Source: Puccinellia tenuiflora (lineage: Eukaryota > Streptophyta > Magnoliopsida > Poales > Poaceae). Taken from it: DNA of 64,000 nucleotides. Numbering within the stretch: the first letter of the stretch is position 1; every line of letters starts with the position of its first letter. The translations under genes and the position numbers were made by a program. The notes under the pieces were generated by a model. It made no database searches, was not told where the DNA came from, and worked only from the letters and a program-made list of their open reading frames with translations. Of this stretch, positions 33,448 to 45,064 are shown piece by piece. The stretch covers positions 1,248,860 through 1,312,859 of the forward strand of contig QRDG01000535.1 in assembly GCA_012064385.1 (NCBI GenBank), written 5' to 3'.

Positions 33448-35261
33448 TTAAGTGATATGTGTTGGCTCTCCCATTGTGCTGAACATTCCTATCAAACTGC
33501 CATGGGCGACCCAACAAAAGATGACATACGGACATGGGCACCACATCACACTCAACGGTTTGTCTTTATATGGTCCAATTTGAAACTCCACACGCACCAT
33601 ATAGCTGACCTTCATCTCCCCTTTGTCGCTCAGCCACTGAATATAATATGGATTGGGGTGCGGTATATACTTGAGTTTCAGTTTAGCGCAAAGATCCTTG
33701 CTTGCCAAATTCCTGCAGCTGCCACCATCCACTATAACCTTGGAAGCCATCTGAGGACCAACTACTGCCTTGGTTTGAAATAGATTACAACGTTGATCTT
33801 CAGAAATTTGCTTCACATGTAGAGTGTTTTGAGAACAAACAATAGTGGGAAAATGTGTGGCATAGGCATCAAGGGCACCATCACTTGAGTACCCATCATC
33901 ATCCAAATCCGCAGAATCTGGATCAGCATCATCACCGGTTTCATACTCATTGTCCTCATTGATAATCATAACTTTCTTGTTTGGACACTCTTTCTTGAAG
34001 TGCCCTTTGCCTCCACAAGTGTGACACTTCATGTCCCTGTTTCGGCCTGTAGAAATTGAGGAACCAGCAGCACTAGCAGCAGGTTGTGCAGCTGTTTTTG
34101 GTCTTGAAACACCGGAATCTTGCTTGCTTGAAGAATTGCCACGAAAATTGGAATTGTTGGACTGCTGTGGCGTGCTTGCAGCAGGTTGAGTAAACCTACT
34201 ACGAGCTGTAGCACGCGCTGAAAATTGTGCTTCTTCGGCTAGCTGTGCCTCAGCCTCAAGTGCATGATGTAGCAAGTCATTCATATCATGGTATTGGTGA
34301 TGCCTAACAATGCTCTTGATCTTAAATTGCAAACCTGCGAGGAACCGCTGCATGGTCTGCTCTGGCTGTTCACGAACGCGAGCACGTTGCATGATCACCT
34401 CCATCTCTTGGAAGTATTCTGTCACGGTCTTGGTACCTTGCCTTAATTGCTGTAGCTTTATCATAAAGAGAAACGAATATAATTTCGTGGAACAAATCTG
34501 TCCCTCATCACCGCCCTTCATAGTTCTCATGTAACAATTGGCAAGCTCTCCATCTTCTTCCCTGGTTCGAACAAGGTGATCCCACCAACGCAATGCATAA
34601 CCATCAAATTCAGAGGATGCCAACTTGATTTTTCTGTCCTCTGTATAGTCATGCAACCTCCACAATTTTTCTATCTTCAGCTCCCAAATAAGATACTCTT
34701 CAACATCAGGAGACCCCGTAAATTATGGGATAGAGAATTTAGGCTTGCCCAGCCCGTCATCCTCTCTATTCTGTGGAGCAGCAGGAAAATCTAGGTGTCG
34801 ACGTGCACCAATAGGAGCAAAACCCCGTCCTAGTCCACCACCAGCACGGCCACCACGTCCTCGATCACCTCGACCACCTCCACGGCCGAGCTGCTCTTGG
34901 TTGTCGCCCTGGGCATCAGCAGCATGTTCATCCTCGCCATTGACACTATGATCATCATCGGCAGCTCGGTGTTGTTGAAAAAGTGTACGCAGCTCTGCGA
35001 ATTGCTGTGTCAATGCATCAATGGAAGTCTGTATAGCTGTGACTTGAACTTGTGTTTCCTCTACCGTGGTTGCAAGTCCATCAACTTGCACACTAAGATT
35101 TTGCAGATCCTCATTGATTGGGTCAATTCAGTTGCAATTTTGCGCTGCAATGTGTCACGAAGTGCTTCATACTCGTTCCAATGCACAACAGCCGCGGGAT
35201 CCTTCTTTGCCTGCACATCAACATCCTCAAGAGACATGATTAGTGGGTTAGTGCAAACCAA
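33448..35261 (-). pseudogene. Family A gag-protease, copy 3
   Basis: The N-terminus starts near 35261, with MSLEDVDVQAKKD at about 35235, and passes through one or two frameshifts (near 35100 and 34720). A long open stretch, 34665-33448, then holds the gag core, the CCHC knuckle (CHTCGGKGHFKKECPNKK, about 34030) and a protease-like segment (VIVDGGSCRNLASKDLC). In this clade the protease has DGGS in place of the usual DSGA/DTGS. Confidence 0.9.
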
Positions 35262-36429
35262 AATAGGATGTGGTGGATACTCTCACAACTCACTCCAAAC
35301 TGAAAGAAAGGTGAATCTTACCGTTCCAAAGTGAATAGAAAGTACTTACCAATATGGTAGAAAACGGTGCGTGCACGGATGTAACAAAGCGACTACCGAG
35401 GGTCCAAATTATCACACGACAAACCAGGGTATATGGTGGAGCTTGGGTTGGATACCTAACAACACCAAATTACAAATCCTAGTGCTGATCGTATGACACA
35501 CTGGAAACGCACACGGTGTAGATAAAAGGGGCAATGCAACTCTGAAAAATGAGCTCAGAAATATGATATATGCTCGTGTTGCAATGCACAAGAGAGACAC
35601 TAGCAAAGCTCAAAGTATAAGGGCACAAGATTGCTCAATCTAAAAGGTGTAAACAGCACGTTAAATAGCTCCAAACTGCTATAGATACGAACAAACTTTT
35701 AGTTCCCTTTCTATTTTTTGCTCTTTTTTTTTGTACTCCTTCTTTTCTGTTTTCTCTTTCGGCCACTATATGTCGCACCGCGGAGCAAAAATTTACCAAC
35801 ACGGCCAGAAAAAACGTGAACACCAAACTTTCCTATTCTGAGCAGCCCAAGAGCACGAATATGCTAGTCTCGTGGGTAAGTGCCTACCACAAATATGTAT
35901 AGAAAGGCTATGGCTAAGGTTGACAAACGGGGAAAGAAAAGAAAGCTAGATGGACTCGGATTGAAACAAAAACAGAAAAAGGAAACCGACTCTGACTAGA
36001 AAATGCTGTCGCGGCAGAGAAAAGGAAAGAAAAACGTGTCCGCGGCAGGGCGCGCGCGGCAGAGTCCGAGTAGGAAACGGAGATCGCGGCAGAGAAACAG
36101 CGAGATTGCGTGCCGCGGCAGATCGATTCAAACTCCAACTCGAACTCGAATTGACTATTTTTTTTTGGATTTTTGATAGTTGGACTCCGACTCAACTAGA
36201 TGATGAACACGGAAGCAAAACCTAGACTCCTAAACACGAGAAAAAGGCAACACAAAGAGGAGAAACGATCAGCAACTAGGAAAGAAAAATTCGGTGCTAT
36301 CTAGGCTATGGCGAAAAAAAATTCTAACCCTAATATTTTTGTGAGGCTTTTTCTGGATAGGATAAAAAAAGTAAAACTAATCTATGAGATTGATTGCTCA
36401 CCGAGGAACCCGAAAATCTGATACCAAGA

Positions 36430-37294
36430 TGATAAGGGGCGGCCCGATCTCTCGTTGAGCTTGATGGTGGAAGATTGATAACTTGTGGAACACTGTAATC
36501 TCTCCTTGGCTAGTCCCCGTTGCCAATGCAACAGATCCGAACCCTATGGATATCGCAGCCTTACACACTGCGCAACGCAGCCGTCGACTACGAAACGGTC
36601 CTGTACCTCCTTATTCCCAATGGAACAGCAGATAACACGCAAACTTTGCAGTAGAAGAATCACCAGATCGATGCGAATTGGTGATGATAATTTCAGATGA
36701 ATGCTTGAAAGCAATTCGGTCTAAAACTCTAGGGTTTATGTTTTAACGTAGTCTAACCTCTCTATGTCGCATCCCTCATCTATTTAAGGAGAGGGGGGGT
36801 GCGGCACAACCAGCAACACAAAGTCTAACTCGACTTGAACTTGGACTCCTACGATACAAACGACCTATAGTGGGTTCGGTCCAATTACTAGGCACGCAGG
36901 CCCAATTGCGTTGCACCAAAATATTGAAGTCTTGGTACGCCACTTGATGTGCTAGCGTGGCCTTTGGTGATTCCCTCCAATGAAGCTTGTGCGCCTGCCT
37001 CCCTCTCCTCCCTCGCGCATCTTCTGATATTGGAATCAGTTCTTGGTGCAATTGTCTTCACCTCCAATGCTTGTGTTATCAACAAACCTGATCATACATA
37101 AATGCATAGACTTAGGCAGTATAAAGTTCTCATCAACACAAACATCAGAATCAATTAAGAGTGAGTTCACCTGTTGCTCGAGTAGCTTGGTTCGAGCTCT
37201 TGTCATTGGTCCAATCCTCACTTCATTAGGCTTGTCTTGTGCAGCAACATCATCACCAGGAAAAGATGGTAAAGGACTAGGGATGTCCTCATCA
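36430..37294 (-). repeat. Family A LTR, copy 3 (865 bp)
   Basis: Same termini as the other two (TGATGAGGACATCC...TTATCA in sense) and the same coding tail (RIGPMTRARTKLLEQQVNSL). U3 is different and lacks the TATCCGG array. Confidence 0.87.
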
Positions 37295-38027
37295 AGTTGA
37301 TTTCATCCAAGGCGTACGCGTGGATGAGGAGGAGGAAGCGTCAAGGCAAAAGCACAAGGCAGGAGCTAGCCGGCCCCCAGGCCGGCTCCCAGGCCGGGCC
37401 CCCTCCAGGCGCTGCCGGCCTCCAGGCCGGCCTAGGCCGGCTCCCAGGCCGGGCCCCCACCAGACGCTGCCGGCCTCCAGGCCGGCCCCCAGGCCGGTCC
37501 CCCTCCAGGTGTCGCCGGCCTCCAGGCCGGCCCAGGCCGGCCCCCAGGCCGGTCCCCCACCAGCGCATGCCGGCCTCCAGGCCGGACCTCCCCCCGTGTG
37601 TACTAGACTATAAATAGCTCTTCCCCTTTTCCATTTGAGGTAGAGAAGAATGAACTAGAGTTGAGCGTTGCTCCTTCCGTGATGGGTTCCTCCGAGGAGG
37701 ATGATGAATCTCTTGTTGTAGCTACTCTTTCACTGAGGTGTCTCTAGTAGTGCAAACCAATCTTTCCCTTGTGGATTCTATTGGATCGGTGGACCGGCCG
37801 GTAAGAGAAATCGGTTTCATTAAGCGTGTTGTTGACTTGGGTTTTGGGATCCGGAGGCTGCTCCATTGAGGGTTTGTTGCCAGGTGATTCTCCCTCGTAG
37901 GCTTTGCGAGTTATCCCCCACGAATTTGCCCTTTTCCCCTCGTGTTCTTCGTTTCCACCTCCGTGTTCTTCGTGTTCATCCTCTTTTCCCCTCAAATCCG
38001 TGAAGATCGGGCCAACCCCCTACATCA
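37295..38027 (+). repeat. Truncated LTR of pol-less family X (733 bp)
   Basis: Matches the LTRs at 43760-44604 and 48956-49781 but in plus orientation, and lacks its first ~110 bp because family A copy 3 abuts it at 37294. The GGCCGGCC array is at 37366-37593, the TATA box TATAAATAG at about 37609, and the end CCTACATCA at 38027. Confidence 0.85.
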
Positions 38028-38081
38028 TCTCCTCCCCCTTGGTCCTATAGGGAGCTCGGTTTGGAAGTGTTGCTCCGGGAA

Positions 38082-40299
38082 TCAAGTCAATTTGATGTTC
38101 AATACCCCGCAATGGAGGCAAACTAGCGGGCACTTCCCCGGAAAAACATCACCAAAATCCTGCAAAACATTAGAAACACCAATAGAGAGAGGGGTCATGT
38201 CGTTAGAAACAAGAATTTCCCCCTTGCACACAAGCACAAGAGGTACTAGAGTGGGATCCTCACGAAACTCTCTCAAATCAGATTTGGTGGCTAACATACT
38301 ATTTTGTTCTCTCCCTCACTTTTCTTTTACCACTCAAATTTGGCTTGTGGCTCTCGCTCACCGAAGGTGAGTCTCTCGCCTAGCTAATCTCTCACGCTCA
38401 GCCTCACGGTTAACTTCCACTTTTGGCGAGATTCATTTCTATATCTTGAGGTGTCATAGGCCGCAACATCACCTCTTGCCATGCCAATTGAGCTGATAGG
38501 TATTTGCTCTCCCATTGTGGCGCACATCTCTATCAAACTGCCAAGGACGTCCCAACAACAAGTGACACGGTCATTGGAACCACGTAAAACTCCACGGTGT
38601 CCTTGTAAGGCCCAATCTGAAACTCAACTTGTACCATGTGATTAACCTTCATCTCCCCACTTTCACTTAGCCACTGAATAAAACATGGATGGGGATGTGG
38701 CAAGTATTTCAGATTCAGTTTTTGACAGAGCTCTTTACTAGCTAAATTGCGGCAGCTGCCACCATCAATGATTACCTTGCAAGAACGTCCATTGCCAACT
38801 GCAGCCCTTGTTTGAAACAAATTGCATCGCTGCTCGAAGAACTAGGGGCCACACTCAGCACCTTAGGCGTGCACACAATAGATGGTAAACGCTCGACATC
38901 CGTATAATACAACTCATCATCATTGTCCTCCTCAAACTCAGCATTAGGATCAATCTCATCACCACTCTCATACTCACCGGTCTCCTCATTGATCAACATG
39001 ACTTTCTTGTTGGACACTCACGCTTCAAGTGACCCTTGCCTCCACACATATGACAATTCATATCACGTGTACGGCTGTAGAATTGGAAGAGGCAGCAACA
39101 CTTGCAGCAGGATGTGGTGATGGCTTGGCATTAGGAGACACCGAAACTGACTTTGAAGGAGAAGCACCACGGAAGACTAGGGACAGGACTAGGCGGCACA
39201 CACTAGGTGTCACTCGTGATGAACACTACCTCGCCCATAGGAAGAACAGCGTATATTTGGAATCTTCGCCAACTGTAACTCAGCTTCACGTGCTTGATGT
39301 AACAAATCTTGCACATCGCCATATGATGATGACGTACATTCTCTTGATGTTAAAGCTCAAACTGAAGGAAAAGCTGCATAGTTTGTTCAGGTTCTTCTCG
39401 CACTTTAGCACGCTGCATGATCAACTCCATCTCCTTATAGTACTCATCAACGGACTTGGCACCTTGCTTCAAATTCTGCAACTTATCATACAAATAACGG
39501 ATGTAATTGCGAGGAACAAAACGATGACGCATCTCCGCCTTCATCTCGCGCCAAGATAAAATAGGTACATCATTTGCTTCACGCCTAGCACTCACAAGAC
39601 CGTCCCACCATAGCAAAGCATAGCCATCAAACTCAGAAGATGCAAGCTTGATCTTTCTATCTTCAGTGTAGTCATGCAAACGCCAAAGTTGCTCCATCTT
39701 CAACTCCCAATAATATATTCTTCCACATCAACGGAACCTTCAAACTTGGGAATACTGAATTTGGGCTTACCAACGCTATCATCATCACGGTTGGCTGCAT
39801 GACCAACATTGTCGCCGAGCATATGACGCGCACCAAGAGGCGCAAATCCACGACCAGGAGGTATAACACCACCTCGGCCACCTCCACGTCCACCATTAGC
39901 ATGTGGTTGTGGCTGTTGTTGCCGTTGCAACCGCTCACGACGAGCAGCAGCTTGCTCATCATCCTCCTCAGCATCAAAATCAACACCGTGATCACCATGA
40001 ACACTTGCATCATCAACATGTTGCTCATTTCGTTGCGTCAACACTTGCACGGCACGGTTCAATGCACCAATAGAATTCTGAATTGCTGTCAAGGCAGCTG
40101 CAGACTCAGTTGCCGTTTGTAGCACATTGTCAACCTTTATATCCGTAGCAGTCAAATCAGCTTGTAACCTGTCACATTGAGTGCTGAACTGACGTGTCAG
40201 GTGATCTCAAAGAGCTTCATATTCAGCCCAACAAACAGGAGCGTTGCCGTCCTTCTTTTGCCTCACAACACCATCATTCTCATCTCCTGAAGACATTAT
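38082..40299 (-). pseudogene. Family A gag-protease, copy 2
   Basis: Starts MSSGDENDGVVRQKKD at about 40297. Breaks lie near 40205, 39705, 39360-39230 (where sequence is rearranged relative to copy 1) and 39015. The CCHC knuckle is near 39050, the acidic spacer follows, and the protease-like VIIDGGSCRNLASKELC is at about 38780-38730. 38297-38082 is the pre-RT spacer. Confidence 0.87.
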
Positions 40300-41381
40300 T
40301 AGTGCACACAAGGGTATATAGATATTTATGTGGAAAACTCTCAACTCACTCAAACCAAAAGAAATTGTGTATCTTACCGTTCCAAAGTGAATAGTATAGC
40401 TTACCACTTGTATGGACAGAAACGTGCACGGATGGGGTGAAGCGAATATTAGGGGTCTCCAAGTGTTACACAACAAAACTAGGGTATTTAGTGGGGCTTG
40501 GTAGGGATACCTAACAACACTAACTACAAAACCTATCTGCTGCTCGTGTGATCCTTAAAACACAACTAGGAAACTCACACAAATATGGAGATAAAAGTGG
40601 CAATGCAAATATATGTATGGAAAAGTTTGCAAAGCACTCGAAAGACACTAGCTATGCTCACAAGAAACAGGCACAAGATTGCTCAAAGCAGTGTCACTTT
40701 ATGGCAATTGTATAGCTCCACTCGCCAATGTATATATATCACTTTCGACCTCGTTTGATGTCTCACTTTTCTCTTCTCTTTTTTTTTAACTATGACTTTT
40801 CTATTTTTTTTGTACTTTTCCAAAGGCCAATATATCAAAAGAGCAATAAACCAAACTTTATGGAAATATGAGCAGCCTGTTGAGCACGAAATAGATATTC
40901 TTCTGGGGAAGGTACCTAAAGAAATGCTGAGGAAAGGCTGGCTAGGTCTCACAAAGATCACACACGAAAAACCTAATGAAAAGTTGAACAAAAACTAGAC
41001 TCACACTTTTTTTTGTACTGGTACTGACCGGATAATCCGATCCGAAACCAACCGGATATTCCGATCGAAACGAAACTCGAAGAAAACGGCTAAGGACCAG
41101 AAATTTTCGGTACTGGAGGTGACCGGATAATCCGATCCGAATCCAACCGGATATTCCGATCGCGACGGGAAAAACCCTAAACCTAGAAACGGAAAAAAGG
41201 AAGGCAAGATCAACACAAGCAGCAACTAGAAGAAGCAAATTGGGTTGATCTATAGCTATGTCACGAAAGAAAACTAGTATTTTTGTATGGCTTTTTCTGT
41301 ATAGGACGAAAAAAACAATAAATCTACGGGGATGGATTTGTGGATGCTCACTGAGTAAACACTGGAAATCTGATACCAAGA

Positions 41382-42360
41382 TGATAAGGGGTGGCCCGAT
41401 CTTCTCAATGAGCGGTGGTAGATGGATGATGATGGGTAACTTGCGAGATTTCGACGAACTCTCCGGCTGCTCCCCTGTTGCCAATGCAACAGCTCTTCAA
41501 CCCAATGATATTCGCGACGCCTCACAACGATGCAACGTAGCCGCCGGCCACGAAGCGGTTTCTGCGATCTACTAATTCCCAATGGAACAACAGATCACAC
41601 TCAAACTTTGGTAGCAATAAACCTCCAGATCGAAACAAAGTGGAGGGGTTGTATTCCTGATCGCAAGAAAGAGGAATTCTAGTATGATGCTGCTTAGCAA
41701 TCCAAGCTAGGTTTAATTAAAACGTGGTCTAATTACGACGAGACTCCTTGGGTATATATGGCGGCTGGGGGGTCAATCCCATGCCCAAATCACGACTTGG
41801 TTTGACCTAAACTAGATACAAACCGACTTGGTCTCGAAAAGGCTCGCAGCCCTGTTTCTCGAACCGGATATCCGGGTCATGGTGGACCGGATAATCTGGT
41901 TGACCGGATATTCCGAGTCAAGTTGAATCGGATATTCCGACATAGTCCAGTACCTCCGCGAACATATTTCTCTGGAACTGGATAATCCGGTTCAGTAATG
42001 GGCCGGATATTCCGATAATGTCCAGTACTCCTTTTCTTCAACGTCCCCTCTTGTGCATGCCTCCCGCTCCTCCCTCGCGCCATGGATGACGTTGTACTCC
42101 AATCCTTGCTGCTCCTCTAGCCCTCCTCCAATGCTTGTGTATCAACAACCCTGATCATACACAGATGCATAGACTTAGGCAGTATAAAGTAACAGTTCTC
42201 AACATCACACATTATATTCAATTAAGAGTGAGTTCACCTGTTGTCCAAGTAGCTTGGAACGAGCTCTTGTCATTGGTCAATCCTCACTTCATTGGGCTTC
42301 TCATGAACAGCAACATCCTCAATGGAAAAAGACGGGAAAGGACTAGGGATGTCCTCATCA
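41382..42360 (-). repeat. Family A LTR, copy 2 (979 bp)
   Basis: TGATGAGGACATCC at its sense start (42360), TTATCA at its end (41382). The TATCCGG array lies at about 41870-42025. It is similar to copy 1 over its length. Confidence 0.88.
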
Positions 42361-43438
42361 CATCGCGCTAAGTGCGGATCCATCCAAGGCGGCGGAGAGC
42401 TCAAGAAGATGCGTCAACAGATGTACGACAAGGCACTTTACCTCGCATCGACACAGCGCCGACTCAACGCCACGATGCGCGAGTACAACACCGTCCATGG
42501 CTTCGAGCCGGCAAGAGGCAACACGGACAAGCTGAACGAGATCAGGCGCAAAGGAGGAGATCTCGGCGAAACCCTGAACCGTGCCAGACAGCCGCACGAG
42601 AATTCCGACATTGTCCAACCGGGATACAGCTGCCCGGATCAAAACGTGAAGGCCACGGAGGCGGCAGCTGCCGAACTTCCCCATCTTCAAGGCGAAGAGC
42701 TACGTCAACAAATGCGCCGGGTTCAAGAGCTCATCGCCACGGCCAACCGGCAGCAGCGCGAAACTGAGCGGCCGAAGCAAGGACTTGGCGCTCTACGCCC
42801 TCCTCCCGGCTACGACGCAGCCGGCAAGTCCAAGCAAGGCTTGAGGCATCATCGACAAGCCGCGGCAGGCCAAAGGACAAGCAGCCATGAGCTAATCGCG
42901 AGAGGAGCGCAAGTTCACACCCACGAGACCACGGTCGTGATCCGGCTGGACGACCTGAAGACGGCAACGATAACAACCCGCGAGCCGGACGCCGCGGCAA
43001 GGAGCGAATCGGCCACAAGGTCACCATCGACCAGCGCCTGGGGCCACTGGGACCGGAAACCTGGAACGACGCTCGCCAACGCATCCAGTCGCTCAAGGCT
43101 TCAAGCGTCATCGAGGAAGAAGACGTCGCTGCGCATCGCTATTTCAGACCACGCATCCGGACAGAGCAATTCCCGAAGGGATTCACGCTCCCAAGGGACA
43201 CTCCCAAGTACGACGGCACTGCCAAGCTGGAAGACTGGCTGGCCGATTACGTCACAGCGGTCAAACATTGCAGGCGACAACAAGCGGGGTGGCCATACGC
43301 TACGTGCCGCTCATGCTCCAGGGATCGGCTCGGACCTGGCTGAACAGCCTCCCGGCTGAAAGCGTCAACAGCTGGCTGGACTTCGAGGAAGTGTTCAACC
43401 GCAACTTCACGGCACCTACCTGCGCTCAGACCTGGGTT
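42361..43438 (+). pseudogene. Fragment of another gypsy gag
   Basis: A plus-strand open frame from 42361 to 43359 is coding-like at first (KKMRQQMYDKALYLASTQRR). The conserved gag core appears in other frames: FPKGFTLPRDTPKYDG near 43180 and RYVPLMLQGSARTWLNSLP near 43300-43350. At least two frameshifts separate them. There is no LTR or pol. It is cut by family A copy 2 on the left. Confidence 0.75.
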
Positions 43439-43759
43439 AAAATGTATCGATGCGTATCTCCTTTCTTCTTCCGGTTGCTCCGGCAGCCGGCAAAACTTCC
43501 CTCCCGCGGCCATGTAGCGTGAACAAGCTCCAAACGGCTAACTCTTCGAATCGGTTAAAGTCGGCAAGAGAATAAGATGGAGTTGGAGGATGCCAAACAC
43601 GTGAAAAACGCTTAAAGGAAAGTAGTGCTGGTTGATAAAAACATCATTCTGCAAACTCGGCCAAGCCGGCAGTCGGCAACTTTTCCTCCTATTATGGACG
43701 ATTAACTACACAATGCTAAACGGCTAACTGTTCCAATCTGGTTAAGGCCGGCAAAAGAA
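43439..43759. other. Non-coding remnant left of the family X element
   Basis: Contains two similar stretches (cggctaactcttcgaatcgg near 43537 and cggctaactgttccaatctg near 43720), probably from the leader or LTR of the gag fragment's element. No gene. Confidence 0.4.
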
Positions 43760-44604
43760 TGATGTAGGGGGTTGGCCCGATCTTCACGGATTTGAGGGGA
43801 AAAGAGGATGAACACGAAGAACACGGAGGTGGAAACGAAGAACACGAGGGGAAAAGGGCAAATTCGTGGGGGGATAACTCGCGAAGCCTACGAGGGAGAA
43901 TCACCCGGCAACAAACCCCCACGGAGCAGCCTCCGGATCCCAAAACCCAAGTCAACAACACGCTTAATGAAACCGATTTCTCTTACCGGCCGGTCCACCG
44001 ATCCAATAGAATCCACAAGGGAAAGATTGGTTTGCACTACTAGAGACACCTCAGTGAAAGAGTAGCAACAACAAGAGATTCATCATCCTCCTCGGAGGAA
44101 CCCATCACGGGAAGGAGCAACGCTCAACTCTAGTTCATTCTTCTCTACCTCAAATGGAAAAGGGGGAAAGCTATTTATAGTCTTAGTACAAAAGGGGGTG
44201 AAAGGTGGGGGTCCGGCCTGGGGGCCAGCCTGGAGGCCGGCGGCGTCTGGAGGGGGCCCGGCCTGGTGGCCGGCCTAGGCCGTCCTGGAGGCCGACATCG
44301 TCTGGAGGGGTGCCGGCCTGGGGGCCGGCTGGGAGGCCGGCCGGCTCTGGTTGGGTGCCGGCCTGGGGGCCGGCCTAGGCCGGCCGACTCTGGTGGGGTG
44401 CCGGCCTGGGGGCCGGCCTAGGCCGGCCTACCTGTCTTCGCTCCTTCTTCCTCTCCTTGTCCATGACGCTTCCTTCTCCTCATCCACGCGTATGCCTTAG
44501 TTGATTGGAGTCCATGGAGTTCCTTGCCACCCTTGGAAGTCCTTGGTGGCTTGTCGTACGTTGGAGTGCTTGACATGGTGTTGTCGTTGGGTTGGCCTAC
44601 ATCA
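43760..44604 (-). repeat. Family X 3' LTR (845 bp)
   Basis: Nine-base inverted termini TGATGTAGG...CCTACATCA. GGCCGGCC-rich array at about 44205-44430, just upstream (in sense) of a TATAAATAG box. The polypurine tract adjoins at 44605-44620. Confidence 0.88.
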
Positions 44605-45064
44605 TCTCCCCTCCTTCGAAAAGCGTCGTCCACGACGCTAGCACGTCCTCATCAAGTGAAGGAGATAGAAGTCTCGATGTTGAAGTGGACGTCACCATGC
44701 CGCTATTGATACCTATATGCACCAAAGACCAAGCAAAATATGTGTGTGGATGATAGAGGAGCACATCATTGATGACATGTCCAAATTTGTTCATAACACC
44801 ATTAGCACAACACAAATATATGGAATGGAATACAAATGCAAGGTCAATGTGCAAACAACTCGTCCAAACATCCTCAAAATGTGGGAACACAAAATCTCCA
44901 AGAAAAGTAGAGAAGGCTAAGATACCTATCTCATTGTGAACCATATGAAGTCCATTGTATTCAAAGCATCGGAAGGAAAAGTTTGTGAACCACACAAATT
45001 GAGGGAGGCTCTTATCATCGCCATCATGGGTGCAAACAAAGCAAAGAGAAGAGCAAGTTTTCAT
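44597..45064 (-). CDS. Family X Cys-rich frame, C-terminal part (155 codons)
   Basis: Same frame as the preceding part, starting immediately after its stop. It contains CSSLCFVCTHDGDDKSLPQF and HPHTYFAWSLVHIG, again matching family Y. Its last codons (FEGGEMM) are the polypurine tract, and the stop TAG is supplied by the first bases of the LTR (TGATGTAG). Confidence 0.65.
   Translation of the reverse strand: MKTCSSLCFVCTHDGDDKSLPQFVWFTNFSFRCFEYNGLHMVHNEIGILAFSTFLGDFVFPHFEDVWTSCLHIDLAFVFHSIYLCCANGVMNKFGHVINDVLLYHPHTYFAWSLVHIGINSGMVTSTSTSRLLSPSLDEDVLASWTTLFEGGEMM

Larger units (their letters stand above)
30805..37294 (-). mobile_element. Gypsy element, family A copy 3 (divergent subfamily, 3' end missing)
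   Basis: In minus sense: 5' LTR (37294-36430), PBS (about 36427-36414), leader, gag-protease and pol, ending inside the integrase tail at 30805 where the next LTR starts. It is more complete than copies 1 and 2 but decayed. It sits directly in a truncated LTR of another family (37295-38027). The leader (35262-36429) has no gene. Confidence 0.9.
38028..42360 (-). mobile_element. Gypsy element, family A copy 2 (5' part only)
   Basis: Minus-strand 5' LTR (42360-41382), PBS (about 41379-41366), leader, gag, protease and the start of the pre-RT region, cut at 38028 by the family X LTR. Its 38957-42360 part is the inverted counterpart of copy 1. Confidence 0.9.

Noticed and set aside
37297..37617. 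Proline/arginine-rich protein frames across the GGCC arrays (also 49372-49641, 52707-53261, 56770-57522)
   Set aside because: They arise in several frames and on both strands from the repeat itself and vary with array length; no conserved start.
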